Source: Chryseobacterium echinoideorum (GTDB taxonomy: Bacteria > Bacteroidota > Bacteroidia > Flavobacteriales > Weeksellaceae). From it: a stretch of DNA of 64,000 nt. Below are positions 24,278 through 33,938 of this stretch, piece by piece. The position numbers and the translations under genes are program-made. A model generated the notes under the pieces. That model searched no databases. It was not told where the DNA came from and saw nothing but the letters and a program-made list of their open reading frames with translations. Position 1 is the first letter of the stretch. Each line of letters begins with the position of its first letter. Location of the stretch: positions 62,001 through 126,000 of the forward strand of contig NZ_VKNW01000009.1 in NCBI RefSeq assembly GCF_007474535.1, read 5' to 3'.

Positions 24278-24523
24278 TTTTTTTGAATATCCGCAATGAG
24301 TCACTATAAAAATCTTTGTGAACTTTAATAAGTGTTAATGCTTTTGCGAGAGTAAAAAACGCAAAACAGTTGGTATTAAAATAATCTTTTTATTAAAAAA
24401 TTCCAATATGATGAAAAGCGGGTAATCATAAATTTCATTTTTTACCATAAGATGTGAATTATAATTTGTATTTGATTACAAAAAATATTATCTTGTGAAA
24501 CTCATAAAAACAGACAGATTTTA

Positions 24524-25762
24524 ATGTTAGAAAAAAAACAGCACAATTACGAAAAAGCAGTTTTGGTAGGCGTTGTAACTCAACAGCAGGATGAAGATAA
24601 ACTGATTGAATATATGGACGAACTGGAGTTTCTTGCCTTTACCGCAGGAGCTACTGTTGACCGTCGTTTTACCCAAAAATTAACGCAGCCCGATTCGAAA
24701 ACTTTTGTTGGAAGCGGAAAAGTGCAGGAGATTAAAGATTATGTAAAAGAAAATGAGATCGGAACAGTCATTTTTGATGATGAACTTTCTCCTTCACAGC
24801 TTAAAAATCTCGAAAGAGAAATGGAGGTTAAGATCTTAGACCGCACCAATCTTATCCTGGATATTTTTGCACAAAGAGCTCAGACTTCCTATGCGAGAAC
24901 TCAGGTAGAATTGGCACAATATCAATATCTTCTTCCAAGACTTACCCGTATGTGGACTCACCTTGAAAGACAAAAAGGAGGTATCGGAATGCGTGGTCCC
25001 GGTGAAACTGAAATTGAAACTGATAGAAGAATCATCAGAGACAGAATTACTTTACTGAAAGATAAGCTCAAGACCATTGATAAGCAAATGGCGACCCAAA
25101 GAAACAACCGCGGAAAAGTGGTGCGTGCTGCTTTGGTAGGATATACCAATGTCGGGAAATCTACTTTGATGAATGCATTGGCAAAATCTGAAGTTTTTGC
25201 TGAAAATAAATTGTTTGCAACGCTAGACACTACTGTAAGAAAGGTCGTTATTGGAAATTTACCTTTTTTGCTGACAGACACGGTAGGTTTTATCCGTAAA
25301 CTTCCCACTCAACTGGTAGAATCATTCAAATCTACTTTGGACGAGGTGCGTGAAGCCGATCTTTTGGTTCACGTTGTAGATATTTCACATGAAAGTTTTG
25401 AAGATCATATCGAATCGGTTAATCAAATTCTTATGGAAATTAATGCTCATCAAAAACCAATGATCATGGTTTTTAATAAGATTGATGATTTCAGTTATGA
25501 AAAGAAAGATGAAGACGATCTGACTCCGGGTTCCAGAAAAAATGTTTCTTTGGAAGAGTGGAAAAATACATGGATGGCAAAATCGAAACATCCAACAGTA
25601 TTTATTTCGGCATTAACGAAAGAAAATTTTCCAGAAATGAAGAAGCTGATCTACGATGAGGTAATGAAAATTCATATTTCGAGATTTCCTTACAATGACT
25701 TCCTTTTTGAGTTTTTTGATAATGATGAAGAGGAAAACGAAAATAAAATTGATGAAATTTAG
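24524..25762 (+). CDS. hflX: Ribosome-associated GTPase HflX
   Basis: HflX binds 50S and 70S ribosomes and can split stalled ribosomes. The 412-residue product has the N-terminal HflX domain (VGVVTQQQDEDKL), a long helical linker with the GGIGMRGPGETEIETDRR signature near 150-166, then the G domain: G1 GYTNVGKST near 206, G3 DTVGF near 252, G4 NKID near 317 and G5 FISALT near 364. A short acidic C-terminus follows. The next gene starts 11 bases before its stop, so the two are cotranscribed. Confidence 0.95.
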   Translation: MLEKKQHNYEKAVLVGVVTQQQDEDKLIEYMDELEFLAFTAGATVDRRFTQKLTQPDSKTFVGSGKVQEIKDYVKENEIGTVIFDDELSPSQLKNLEREMEVKILDRTNLILDIFAQRAQTSYARTQVELAQYQYLLPRLTRMWTHLERQKGGIGMRGPGETEIETDRRIIRDRITLLKDKLKTIDKQMATQRNNRGKVVRAALVGYTNVGKSTLMNALAKSEVFAENKLFATLDTTVRKVVIGNLPFLLTDTVGFIRKLPTQLVESFKSTLDEVREADLLVHVVDISHESFEDHIESVNQILMEINAHQKPMIMVFNKIDDFSYEKKDEDDLTPGSRKNVSLEEWKNTWMAKSKHPTVFISALTKENFPEMKKLIYDEVMKIHISRFPYNDFLFEFFDNDEEENENKIDEI

Positions 25763-26381
25763 AATTTTATTCTTTTTTGTTATTATCCCTTTTTTGGGAT
25801 TCGCTCAGCATACTGAACTTAATTTAAAACAAATTGAGAAAAATATCAGTAATCCGAAGTCTGGTTATGGCTATGAAAAACTGATTTTTAAATTTAAAGG
25901 ATATCCAAAATCTTTAGACAGTATTGAAGCGCAGCATTTGTACTATGGCAGAAATTTTATCGAAAATAAAGTTTCTGTAGCAGATGAAAAGTTTGTAAAA
26001 CTTGCAGATGCATTCAAAACAGGAAATTTTCAGGAATGTATTCAAATAGGGAAAGTTCTTTATGGTGAAGATCCTACCAATCTGGATGTAATTCTCATTT
26101 TATTAAGAGCTTACGATTCTCTAAAAGACGGCAGTAACTTTGTACATCATCTGAATCAGTTAAGATTGCTTACCGAAGCTATTAAAGATTCCGGTGACGG
26201 AAAATCTGAGAAAACAGCTTTTGTTGTTAATTCGGTGGGAGACGAATATATTCTTCTGAATGTTTTAAACATCGGACAAGATTTCAAGCGAAGTTCCGTA
26301 ACATATAAAGATTCGGTAGTGGATGTGTGGTCGAAAGATGATCTGAAAGTTCACATCAAAGTTCTTTATTTAGATTTTTAA
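25752..26381 (+). CDS. Secreted DUF4919-like protein
   Basis: The ATG at 25752 overlaps the hflX stop and gives 209 residues with a signal peptide (MKFRILFFFVIIPFLGFAQ). An upstream in-frame start inside hflX was rejected. The mature part resembles DUF4919 of Bacteroidota, including KSGYGYEKLIFKFKGYP, a central YGRNF, and a TPR-like helical stretch DPTNLDVILILLRAYDSL. Its function is unknown. The protein probably resides in the periplasm. Confidence 0.7.
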   Translation: MKFRILFFFVIIPFLGFAQHTELNLKQIEKNISNPKSGYGYEKLIFKFKGYPKSLDSIEAQHLYYGRNFIENKVSVADEKFVKLADAFKTGNFQECIQIGKVLYGEDPTNLDVILILLRAYDSLKDGSNFVHHLNQLRLLTEAIKDSGDGKSEKTAFVVNSVGDEYILLNVLNIGQDFKRSSVTYKDSVVDVWSKDDLKVHIKVLYLDF

Positions 26382-26404
26382 ACTTAAGTAATAACAACAA
26401 ACAT

Positions 26405-27685
26405 TTGGAATTATATTATTCATTTTCAGTACTTATTGTATTAGCATCCATTTTCGCCTATATTAATTACCGCTTCCTGAAACTTCCAAGCACGATAGGG
26501 ATCATGGTAATTGCTATTATAGTATCTATCATCTTGGTGGTTTTCGGTCAGAGTTTTTTACCAAAAACATTCAACCATCTCAATAACCTGATGAATAGCA
26601 TCGACTTTACTGAGGTTTTGATGGGGGCAATGCTTAATTTCCTTCTTTTTGCGGGAGGAATTCATATTAATATCAACGATTTAAAAGAACAGTTCCGCCC
26701 TGTATTGATATTTTCAACAGCAGGAGTTGTGATTTCCACTTTTATTGTGGGGTTTGGTATGTTTTATCTTCTGCCTTTTGTCGGGATCAATATGCCTTTT
26801 ATTTACTGTCTTCTTTTCGGGGCGCTGATCTCGCCTACAGATCCGGTTGCAGTTTTAAGTGTTTTGAAGCAGGCAAAAGTTTCAAAGTCTCTGGAAACTA
26901 AGGTTGCCGGAGAATCATTATTCAATGATGGTATGGCGGTAGTTGTTTTTACGGTGGTTTTGCAACTCGCAATAGGAAGAGAGGTCGATTTGGGAATAGA
27001 AAGTATTACCATCCTTCTGATAAAAGAAGCGGGCGGAGGTTTGCTGTTAGGTGTTGTATTGGGTTACATTACCTCCAGACTCATGCGTGAAGTTGATGAT
27101 TATATTATTTCAGTTTTGGTGACGTTGGCTGTCGTGATGGGCGGTTATCTTGTTGCGAGACATCTGCATATTTCCGGACCGCTTACCATGGTTGCTGCAG
27201 GTTTGTTTATGGGTAATTTCAGCGTAAAGTTCAAAATGAAATCTATTACTCAGGATTATCTGATTAAATTTTGGGAGCTGATTGATGAAATTCTCAATGC
27301 CGTGCTTTTCCTTTTTATAGGTTTTGAATTACTAATGATTAAAGATTTGAATCATTACATTATTGCAGGTCTGTTAGGAATTGTTGTCGTTCTGGCTGCC
27401 AGATTTATCTCTATCTGGGCACCTACAAGATTTATGTCTTTACACAACAGGTTTAGTCCTCAAACTATTAAAGTGTTATTTTGGGGCGGAATTCGTGGCG
27501 GTGTTTCCATAGCATTGGCTATGTCAATACCAAAAGGAGAGTACAGCAATATTATTTTAAGCATTACTTATTGTGTAGTGGTTTTTTCAATTGTTGTTCA
27601 GGGACTTACTATTGTTAAAGTAGCAAATCCTAAACAAATTGAAAAAGATGACCACGAACAGGAAAGTGTTGCTTTAGATGAATAA
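26405..27685 (+). CDS. Cation/proton antiporter of the CPA1 (NhaP-like) family
   Basis: An inner-membrane Na+(or K+)/H+ exchanger with about 12 transmembrane helices over 426 residues. The family acidic pair region is visible as LISPTDPVAVLSVL near 137 and FNDGMAVVVFTVVL near 173, where NhaP-type proteins use Asp and an Asn-Asp pair for transport. GGIRGGVSIALAMSIP near 363 is the conserved late loop. The start is a TTG at 26405 (MELYYSFSVLI); no ATG lies at the right place, so this is an unusual start codon. The C-terminus is acidic. Confidence 0.9.
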   Translation: MELYYSFSVLIVLASIFAYINYRFLKLPSTIGIMVIAIIVSIILVVFGQSFLPKTFNHLNNLMNSIDFTEVLMGAMLNFLLFAGGIHININDLKEQFRPVLIFSTAGVVISTFIVGFGMFYLLPFVGINMPFIYCLLFGALISPTDPVAVLSVLKQAKVSKSLETKVAGESLFNDGMAVVVFTVVLQLAIGREVDLGIESITILLIKEAGGGLLLGVVLGYITSRLMREVDDYIISVLVTLAVVMGGYLVARHLHISGPLTMVAAGLFMGNFSVKFKMKSITQDYLIKFWELIDEILNAVLFLFIGFELLMIKDLNHYIIAGLLGIVVVLAARFISIWAPTRFMSLHNRFSPQTIKVLFWGGIRGGVSIALAMSIPKGEYSNIILSITYCVVVFSIVVQGLTIVKVANPKQIEKDDHEQESVALDE

Positions 27686-27706
27686 CAATAATTGATTATA
27701 ATTCAG

Positions 27707-28423
27707 ATGAATATTGTTGACGAAATTAAAAACGCACTTGCCGATTTAGCTATTCCGGAAAAGGCTGAATTTTTTCCTAAATTTTTTAAAACAGGAAAAG
27801 GAGAATACGGAGAAGGAGATTTGTTTTTAGGAGTTACTGTTCCTGATCAGCGTAAGATTGCGAAAGAATTTTATCCTAAAATATCTTTAAAAGATTTGAG
27901 TCAGTTGCTTTCATCTCCTTATCATGAGCATCGGTTGACTGCCTTGATTATGCTTGTTTATCAATTTGAAAAATCCAGAGAGCAGTCAGTAAAAAAAACA
28001 ATAGTAGATTTTTATCTAAATCATTTAGAACATATCAATAATTGGGATTTGGTAGATACAAGCTGTTACAAGATTTTGGGAAGATATGTTTTTGAAAATC
28101 AGGAAGAAGAGCTGCTGCGTAAGTTATCTTTATCAGATGTAATGTGGCATAAACGTATTGCGGTAGTAGGAACAATGTATCACATCAAAAAAGATTGTTT
28201 TGCACTGACTAAGGAGTTTGTACAGCAGAATCTGCATCATCCTCATGATCTCATGCACAAGGCAAACGGCTGGCTTTTAAGGGAAATGGGCAATAGAGAT
28301 CAAGCTGAACTCATCAGTTTTCTAAATCAGCATTACCATCAAATGCCAAGAACCTGTCTGCGGTATGCAATCGAAAAATTAGACGAAAACCTCCGTCAGG
28401 ATTATCTGAAAGGAAGAATTTAA
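27707..28423 (+). CDS. AlkD-like DNA alkylation repair protein
   Basis: A HEAT-repeat DNA glycosylase-like protein that, in AlkD relatives, removes bulky or cationic alkylated bases without flipping them. 238 residues from ATG 27707. Motifs typical of the DNA_alkylation family are GVTVPDQRKIAKEFYP near 44, HLEHINNWDLVDTSCYKILG near 107, MWHKRIAVVGTMYHIKK near 143 and LMHKANGWLLREMGN near 179. The Trp and Asp of NWDLVD are the proposed catalytic and contact residues. It follows the antiporter gene by 21 bases. Confidence 0.88.
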   Translation: MNIVDEIKNALADLAIPEKAEFFPKFFKTGKGEYGEGDLFLGVTVPDQRKIAKEFYPKISLKDLSQLLSSPYHEHRLTALIMLVYQFEKSREQSVKKTIVDFYLNHLEHINNWDLVDTSCYKILGRYVFENQEEELLRKLSLSDVMWHKRIAVVGTMYHIKKDCFALTKEFVQQNLHHPHDLMHKANGWLLREMGNRDQAELISFLNQHYHQMPRTCLRYAIEKLDENLRQDYLKGRI

Positions 28424-28489
28424 TCAAAATATCCTCTCATTCCGTAGATGTAATATAAAAATGTTAAGTTTGAATCTTAAAATAAATTA

Positions 28490-29158
28490 ATGAAAATCAA
28501 TGTAAAGCAGTTTTTTCTGTTAATCCCTCTTTTATTTTTCACAAGTTGTTTTGATATTTTAGATAAAGTTAATATGAAAGCTGATGGAAGCGGGGAATAT
28601 TCTCTTATTCTGAATGCAAGCAAAAGCAAAACAAGGTTAGCTTCTATCTCGAAAATGGAAACCATCAACGGTAAAAAAGTTCCGAAGAAATCTGAAATTG
28701 AAGCTAAAATAAACGATGCAGCCAGAATTTTCAGGACAACTCCGGGGATTTCAAATGTAAAAACCGCTATGGATTTTGACAATTACATTATCAAACTTAG
28801 CTGTAATTTCAGGGAAATTGAAGATGTGAATGCAGGACTTGCGCAGCTTAAATCTAAAAATATTTTGGGTAAAATGGTTCCTACACAAATCTACAGCCAT
28901 AACTCAGCCAAAAAAACTTTTTCCAAAAATAAAGTCAGCACTTTTAAAAATGAATATGACCAGTTGAGTAAAGCCGATAAAGAAATCTTTAACGATGCTA
29001 AATATATTTCGGTTTTACAGTTTGAAAACGGAATAAAATCGCAGTCTAACCCATCCTATCAAATGTCTCCCAACAAAAAGGCTCTGAAGCAGGAAGGTAA
29101 AATTCTGGACTTTATCTTTCAGAAAAAACAGATTCAAAATACTATTCTTTTACAATAA
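28490..29158 (+). CDS. Lipoprotein of unknown function
   Basis: 222 residues with signal MKINVKQFFLLIPLLFFTSC (lipobox FTSC). The body contains MKADGSGEYSLILNASKSKT, a pattern seen in uncharacterised Bacteroidota lipoproteins, followed by a charged helical region. It begins a run of three envelope genes (gaps 9 and -1 base) and is likely coexpressed with the next two. No enzymatic motif. Confidence 0.7.
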   Translation: MKINVKQFFLLIPLLFFTSCFDILDKVNMKADGSGEYSLILNASKSKTRLASISKMETINGKKVPKKSEIEAKINDAARIFRTTPGISNVKTAMDFDNYIIKLSCNFREIEDVNAGLAQLKSKNILGKMVPTQIYSHNSAKKTFSKNKVSTFKNEYDQLSKADKEIFNDAKYISVLQFENGIKSQSNPSYQMSPNKKALKQEGKILDFIFQKKQIQNTILLQ

Positions 29159-29167
29159 TATCTTACC

Positions 29168-31213
29168 ATGAAAGCTCTTGTTTTAAAAACACAAATTTTA
29201 CTTTTCGTTTTGAGTTTCACCTATGTTTTAGCGCAAAAAAGTGCAAAACTACCGCAGGATGCTGTTTTCTATATGGAAATCAACGGGAAACAGCTCAATA
29301 AAAAAATTAACTGGGATAAATTCAATCCTATTCTTAAAGAAATCAATAAAAAAGAAAATAAACAGTTTTCTTGGAATGATTATTCGAAAACAGGAATAAA
29401 GTATGATGCAACGCAATATCATTATGCGGTGATCAACGATTCTGTGCAGTCTTATACAACACATGTTACTTTAGATAATAAAGAAAAATTTCAGGAGTTC
29501 ATCAATTCTGTAAAAAAGAATGGATTAGAAGTCAGCCAAAAAAATAACTATTCTTATGTGGATGTAGAAAACGATATTTTTGTAGCATGGAATGATAAAA
29601 AGGCTGTTTTAAAATTCATCAGTTATCAAAAAAAAGAAAAAAATATCTGGAATGATGAGTATGCGGCAGATAGCACGTCAGTTGTCATTGATAGTGCTGC
29701 AACAGCTACAGACAGTGCTTATGCGGAAGTAGAGAAACCCTTTGATTATAAAGAAGAAATTGAATATCTGAAAGATGATATTAAATACCTGAAAGAAAGC
29801 GTCAAAGAAAACAATGCCGAGATTCTGAAACTACAGAAAGACATAAAGTATCTTGAAAAGCATCACAAATATCCTGAAGTAAAAGAGGGAACTGCCGATA
29901 CCAACTATAAAAACGAAGAAACTGAAATTGCACCTCCACTTTCTCAGGAAGATTATTACGGTGAAGATGATACTTTTGAAATAGATTCCGCTTTTCAGAA
30001 ACGGATGGATTCTACCAGTATGGCGAAGTTTAAAATAGTAAAAAAGTTTGCTGAAGATGATTTTGACCAATATTTCAGCTCAAACCTTGAGCTGGAGGTT
30101 GATAAAAATATGCTCAGTTTCAAAGATGCTGATTCAGATGCATTTGTATATGCAGATTACGAGAAAATTGTTTACGACCTTGTCTACGGAAATATGCCTA
30201 AAAATTTAGGATTTATGAATGTTTTAGGAAAGCTTTCAAGATCCAGCTCTGCTTATAATCTGTATTTTGATGAGGATAAAGTACGCATTGTCAACAATCA
30301 TCAAAACAAAAATGCCGAATTGCAGAAAAGTATTTCAGACGTTTATAAAGGGAAGAAAAACAAAAAACTGGCATCACTTATCAATGACAAAAGTGTAGGG
30401 TATTATGTGATGAACATCAACGGATACAAATACTTTGATCTGATGTATGATCTGATGCAGAATTCTGCAGACGAAGAATACCAAAAAGAGATACAGCTTG
30501 TAATGGAAACCATGAAAATAGTTCTGGATGAAGAAGCAATTGCTAAAATTGCTCCCGGAAACGGAATTTTTGTGCTGAATGAGCTTACGACAAAAAATGT
30601 GGAATACACAGATTACACTTATGATGAGGATTATAACGAAAAAGAAGTAAAAAAAACCAAAGACATTGTTGTTCCTGATTTTACTTTTGCTTTCGCTACA
30701 GAAAACGAAAAATACTGGAATCACGTATTTAATGTCATCACCACCAATAAAGATCTGGCAAAGAAATTTACTAAAGACGGTGATTTTTATGTATTTAAAG
30801 ATGAAAAGAACAGCAATGGATATATAGATCAGATGTTTTTCACCGTAAAAGACGGAATTGTTTACTTGACGACATCCAAAAATATTCTCCACCAGCAAAA
30901 TCAGTCAAATATTTCTAAAAAATGGATGAAAGATTCGGTGAAATATCCTTTATCAGGAAGACTGGATATTCAGAAGCTGATGATGGGTCTTGACAAGGAG
31001 TTCAAGACTGTTTCTGAAAGAAAAATGCTTAACGCTGTAAGAAAAAATATGGGTGAGCTGTATTTTAAAACAGAAGTAAAAAATGACAGCATTCAGACGG
31101 AGATTAATTATAACATTAAAAACTCTTCAGAAAATAGCCTGATGTACTTCTTTGATCTTTTTGATGAGCTGTACAAAATTTCTGAGGAAGAAAAATCTTC
31201 ACAAACTTTATAA
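29168..31213 (+). CDS. Large secreted protein with a central coiled coil, unknown function
   Basis: 681 residues with a cleavable signal peptide (FVLSFTYVLAQ). The N-terminal domain starts LPQDAVFYMEINGKQLNKKI, which resembles DUF4836-type Bacteroidota proteins. A coiled coil occupies about 195-240 (EEIEYLKDDIKYLKESVKEN). The C-terminal half alternates beta strands and helices, with DYTYDEDYNEKEV and PDFTFAFATENEKYWNHVFN. The next gene shares these landmarks and looks like a shortened paralogue. No catalytic motif is evident. Stop and the next start overlap as TAATG. Confidence 0.7.
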   Translation: MKALVLKTQILLFVLSFTYVLAQKSAKLPQDAVFYMEINGKQLNKKINWDKFNPILKEINKKENKQFSWNDYSKTGIKYDATQYHYAVINDSVQSYTTHVTLDNKEKFQEFINSVKKNGLEVSQKNNYSYVDVENDIFVAWNDKKAVLKFISYQKKEKNIWNDEYAADSTSVVIDSAATATDSAYAEVEKPFDYKEEIEYLKDDIKYLKESVKENNAEILKLQKDIKYLEKHHKYPEVKEGTADTNYKNEETEIAPPLSQEDYYGEDDTFEIDSAFQKRMDSTSMAKFKIVKKFAEDDFDQYFSSNLELEVDKNMLSFKDADSDAFVYADYEKIVYDLVYGNMPKNLGFMNVLGKLSRSSSAYNLYFDEDKVRIVNNHQNKNAELQKSISDVYKGKKNKKLASLINDKSVGYYVMNINGYKYFDLMYDLMQNSADEEYQKEIQLVMETMKIVLDEEAIAKIAPGNGIFVLNELTTKNVEYTDYTYDEDYNEKEVKKTKDIVVPDFTFAFATENEKYWNHVFNVITTNKDLAKKFTKDGDFYVFKDEKNSNGYIDQMFFTVKDGIVYLTTSKNILHQQNQSNISKKWMKDSVKYPLSGRLDIQKLMMGLDKEFKTVSERKMLNAVRKNMGELYFKTEVKNDSIQTEINYNIKNSSENSLMYFFDLFDELYKISEEEKSSQTL

Positions 31214-32442
31214 TGAGACGCAAAATTATTGCTTTTTCAATTCTGTTTTTCCTCTCAGCCGGAATTTATCTTCTGCTGTACCACAAAGATAAAAGCCTGA
31301 ATTTTATTCCGGAAAATGCAGATGCAATAATTCTGATTGATAAAAAGAAACTGACAAGACAATACCTTTCAGCATTCATCACCCATCCTTCTGAATGGTT
31401 CGGTAAAAGTAGCGAAGACAGAGAAAAAGGGTCAGTTTTTGATGCAGGTCTAAAGATCCCTGACTTTCTGCAGATCTTTCATCTTAAAAATTCAAAACTT
31501 ACCGAATGGTACAGTGTTTTTGAAATTGAAGACCAGGAAAAACTTTCAGTATTTTTGAAAGAACGCAAGTTTAAAAAACTGGGTCAGAATCTATATAGGA
31601 AAGATCAGGTTTATATCAAAATTGAAAATAAAAAATGTTTTGCCGGAATTTCCGGAAAAATTTTTGATAAGATAGGTAAACCGCTTTATAAAAGATTCAG
31701 AGATAAAAATCTGAATGCAGACCGCTTTACAGGAGAAGGGATCGGGAGTTTTTCTTTTGTTTCTGAGACTAGAACCCGTAATTTTTCAATTGTATTAAAA
31801 GATCACGAGATTGAAATTAACAACAATTCAGGTGTTGGAAATTACGCTTCGTTTATTTCACAGTTATGCAAAGAAGATCTTTTCATCAATGCGGAATTAG
31901 ATAAAGAGAATATCAAAGTTTTTGATAAAGTTTTACCGGATTTTTTTAAAGATTTGCATGAAGTTAATTATCTGAAAATTAATGCAAAACTAAAGCAGGT
32001 AAACGATACGGTGATCAGCTATGGTTATGATGATGATTTTAATGAAATCGAACAGGTTAGTTATCAGGAAATTGTGCAGCCTGATTATATTATCCAGATA
32101 GAAACACAAAATCATGAAAAAACCTGGAACTATTTTAAATCAAAAAAATGGATCAATGATAAAAATGAATTTATCGGTATTCCTTTTCAGCCCAATAAAG
32201 TATATGAGTCTGATAACAATATCGTGATCAAATCTATGGCAAGACAGAATTGGCTTAGTCAGAAAAAAGGACAGAATTTTATTTTAATTAAAAATGATCC
32301 GCTGCTGTTTTCTTTTTTTAAAGGATTAAATGAATTTCGGTTTCTAAAAAAAACTGAATATATTTTTTACGAAAATAAAGGACAGAATTATTTTCTTAAA
32401 TTGAAGCTTAAAGATGAAAAACTTCCTTTAATTCTCCAATAA
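31213..32442 (+). CDS. Membrane-anchored paralogue of the preceding secreted protein
   Basis: 409 residues with an N-terminal anchor (IIAFSILFFLSAGIYLLLY). IPENADAIILIDKKKLTRQY parallels the LPQDAVFYMEINGKQL segment of the upstream protein. Likewise YGYDDDFNEIEQ and QPDYIIQIETQNHEKTWNYF parallel its DYTYDEDYNEKEV and PDFTFAFATENEKYWNHV. It therefore looks like a duplicated, shortened version without the coiled coil. The ATG overlaps the upstream TAA by one base, indicating coupled translation. Confidence 0.7.
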   Translation: MRRKIIAFSILFFLSAGIYLLLYHKDKSLNFIPENADAIILIDKKKLTRQYLSAFITHPSEWFGKSSEDREKGSVFDAGLKIPDFLQIFHLKNSKLTEWYSVFEIEDQEKLSVFLKERKFKKLGQNLYRKDQVYIKIENKKCFAGISGKIFDKIGKPLYKRFRDKNLNADRFTGEGIGSFSFVSETRTRNFSIVLKDHEIEINNNSGVGNYASFISQLCKEDLFINAELDKENIKVFDKVLPDFFKDLHEVNYLKINAKLKQVNDTVISYGYDDDFNEIEQVSYQEIVQPDYIIQIETQNHEKTWNYFKSKKWINDKNEFIGIPFQPNKVYESDNNIVIKSMARQNWLSQKKGQNFILIKNDPLLFSFFKGLNEFRFLKKTEYIFYENKGQNYFLKLKLKDEKLPLILQ

Positions 32443-32449
32443 TATAAAA

Positions 32450-32788
32450 ATGTGCCCACCCGAAATTGTTTTACTTAAAAATTTTACACACTACTTTCTG
32501 CATTTGGTTTTTCCGGCTGTAATTGCTTTTGTATTTTACCGCAGCAAGTGGAAGAGGGTTTATCTTATCCTTTTGGCGACAATGCTTGTAGATCTGGATC
32601 ATCTTTTTGCAGATCCGGTTTTTGACCCGAACCGGGCAAGTATAGGGTTTCATTTTTTGCATTCTTACTATGCAATAGCGGTTTATTTTTTGCTGTTGTT
32701 TTTCAAAGGAAATCTTCGGATTGTTGCTATAGGACTTCTTTTTCACATGTTTACTGATTTTCAGGATTTTGAATGGTGGTGTCATTAA
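32450..32788 (+). CDS. Small polytopic membrane protein with metal-binding-like motifs (DUF6122-like)
   Basis: 112 residues with about four hydrophobic segments. HYFLH, DLDHLFADP and HFLHS are conserved-looking His/Asp motifs that recall YdjM-type membrane metal-dependent hydrolases. I infer a DUF6122-like assignment; the activity is not known. It starts 7 bases after the preceding gene. Confidence 0.6.
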   Translation: MCPPEIVLLKNFTHYFLHLVFPAVIAFVFYRSKWKRVYLILLATMLVDLDHLFADPVFDPNRASIGFHFLHSYYAIAVYFLLLFFKGNLRIVAIGLLFHMFTDFQDFEWWCH

Positions 32789-32852
32789 ATTTTAAATTAA
32801 AGTGCATTTTATAATTCAATATTGATCATTTTTTTTGTATTTTAGAGGACCT

Positions 32853-33923
32853 ATGAAATTGAGAGAATTTTTACATTATACCTTTATTTTTCCGATCCTT
32901 TCCGTGATTTATTATCTTTCCGGATTTCTTGGGACGGGAGCTGTATATGACATTATTGCAGGTGTTTTGCTGACAGGAAGTGTGCTTTCTGCGGTACATC
33001 ATGCGGAAGTTGTTGCTCACAAAGTAGGAGAGCCGTATGGCACAATAATTCTGGCGCTGTGTATTACCATTATTGAGGTAGCGCTTATCGTTTCTTTAAT
33101 GGTTGCGGGTGGAGCGCAGGCAATTACATTGGCGCGAGATACCATTTTTGCTGCGGTTATGCTTATCCTTAATGGTATTTTGGGAATTTGCGTCCTGTTA
33201 GGAGGGGTTAAATATGTTGAACAGTTTTTTGCCCGAACGTCTGCCACTACTTATCTGGTTTGTATTGTTTCTATTCTTGTAATTACCCTGATACTTCCCA
33301 ATTTCACTTCCAGCGTAAACGGACCTTTTTACAATACAGCACAATTAATTTTTGTTTCTTTTGCCTGTCTTGCCATTTATGGAGTTTTTCTAATGGTTCA
33401 GACGGTAAGACACAGAAGTTATTTTGTTCCTGTTGGTTCCGTTGAGCAGGAATATTATGTTCCGACGAAATCTCAGGCAATTGTAAGCTTTTTGTTTTTG
33501 GTTGTCTGTCTTATTGTTGTTGTTTTAATGGCAAAAGGTCTTTCCAAAACCATCGAAGAGCTTGTGCAGAGTGTAGGAGCTCCAAAGTCGCTTGTTGGTG
33601 TGATTATCGCAGGTGTTGTGCTTCTTCCTGAAAGTTTAGCGGCGATTCGTGCCGCGAGAAATAACCAGTTTCAGGCGAGTTTAAACTTGGCATTAGGTTC
33701 GGCTTTAGCAAGTATTGGTCTTAGTATTCCTGCTATTTCTGCGGTAAGTATTATGTTTGATATCCCTTTGGTATTAGGTTTAGACAAAAAAGATATTATT
33801 CTGCTTACTCTGTCTGTATTTATTGTAATGCTTTCTCTGAGTCGTGGGAAAACCAATATTCTTTACGGAACAGTTTTGCTGGTCAACCTTGCAGCCTATA
33901 TTTTTAGTGTAATTGTACCGTAA
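32853..33923 (+). CDS. Calcium/proton-type cation antiporter (CaCA superfamily, ChaA-like)
   Basis: An inner-membrane exchanger of 356 residues with about 11 helices. The two inverted CaCA alpha repeats are visible as AHKVGEPYGTIILALCITIIEVAL near 53-78 and GVIIAGVVLLPESLAAIRAARN near 250-271, each with the key acidic residue (Glu). The ATG at 32853 follows a good AGAGGA ribosome binding site; an upstream TTG at 32835 was not used. It likely exports Ca2+ or exchanges Na+/K+ for protons; the ion cannot be told from the sequence. Confidence 0.88.
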   Translation: MKLREFLHYTFIFPILSVIYYLSGFLGTGAVYDIIAGVLLTGSVLSAVHHAEVVAHKVGEPYGTIILALCITIIEVALIVSLMVAGGAQAITLARDTIFAAVMLILNGILGICVLLGGVKYVEQFFARTSATTYLVCIVSILVITLILPNFTSSVNGPFYNTAQLIFVSFACLAIYGVFLMVQTVRHRSYFVPVGSVEQEYYVPTKSQAIVSFLFLVVCLIVVVLMAKGLSKTIEELVQSVGAPKSLVGVIIAGVVLLPESLAAIRAARNNQFQASLNLALGSALASIGLSIPAISAVSIMFDIPLVLGLDKKDIILLTLSVFIVMLSLSRGKTNILYGTVLLVNLAAYIFSVIVP

Positions 33924-33938
33924 ATATTATTTTTAAAA

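Noticed and set aside
24342-24366. TTTTGCG...CGCAAAA hairpin before hflX as a terminator
   Set aside because: The stem is short with an 11-base loop and has no T tail; it looks more like a worn intergenic repeat.
30374-30898. Minus-strand open frame of 174 codons inside the 681-residue secreted protein gene
   Set aside because: Long Phe/Ile-rich antisense frame, as expected opposite Lys/Asp-rich coding sequence; no start context.
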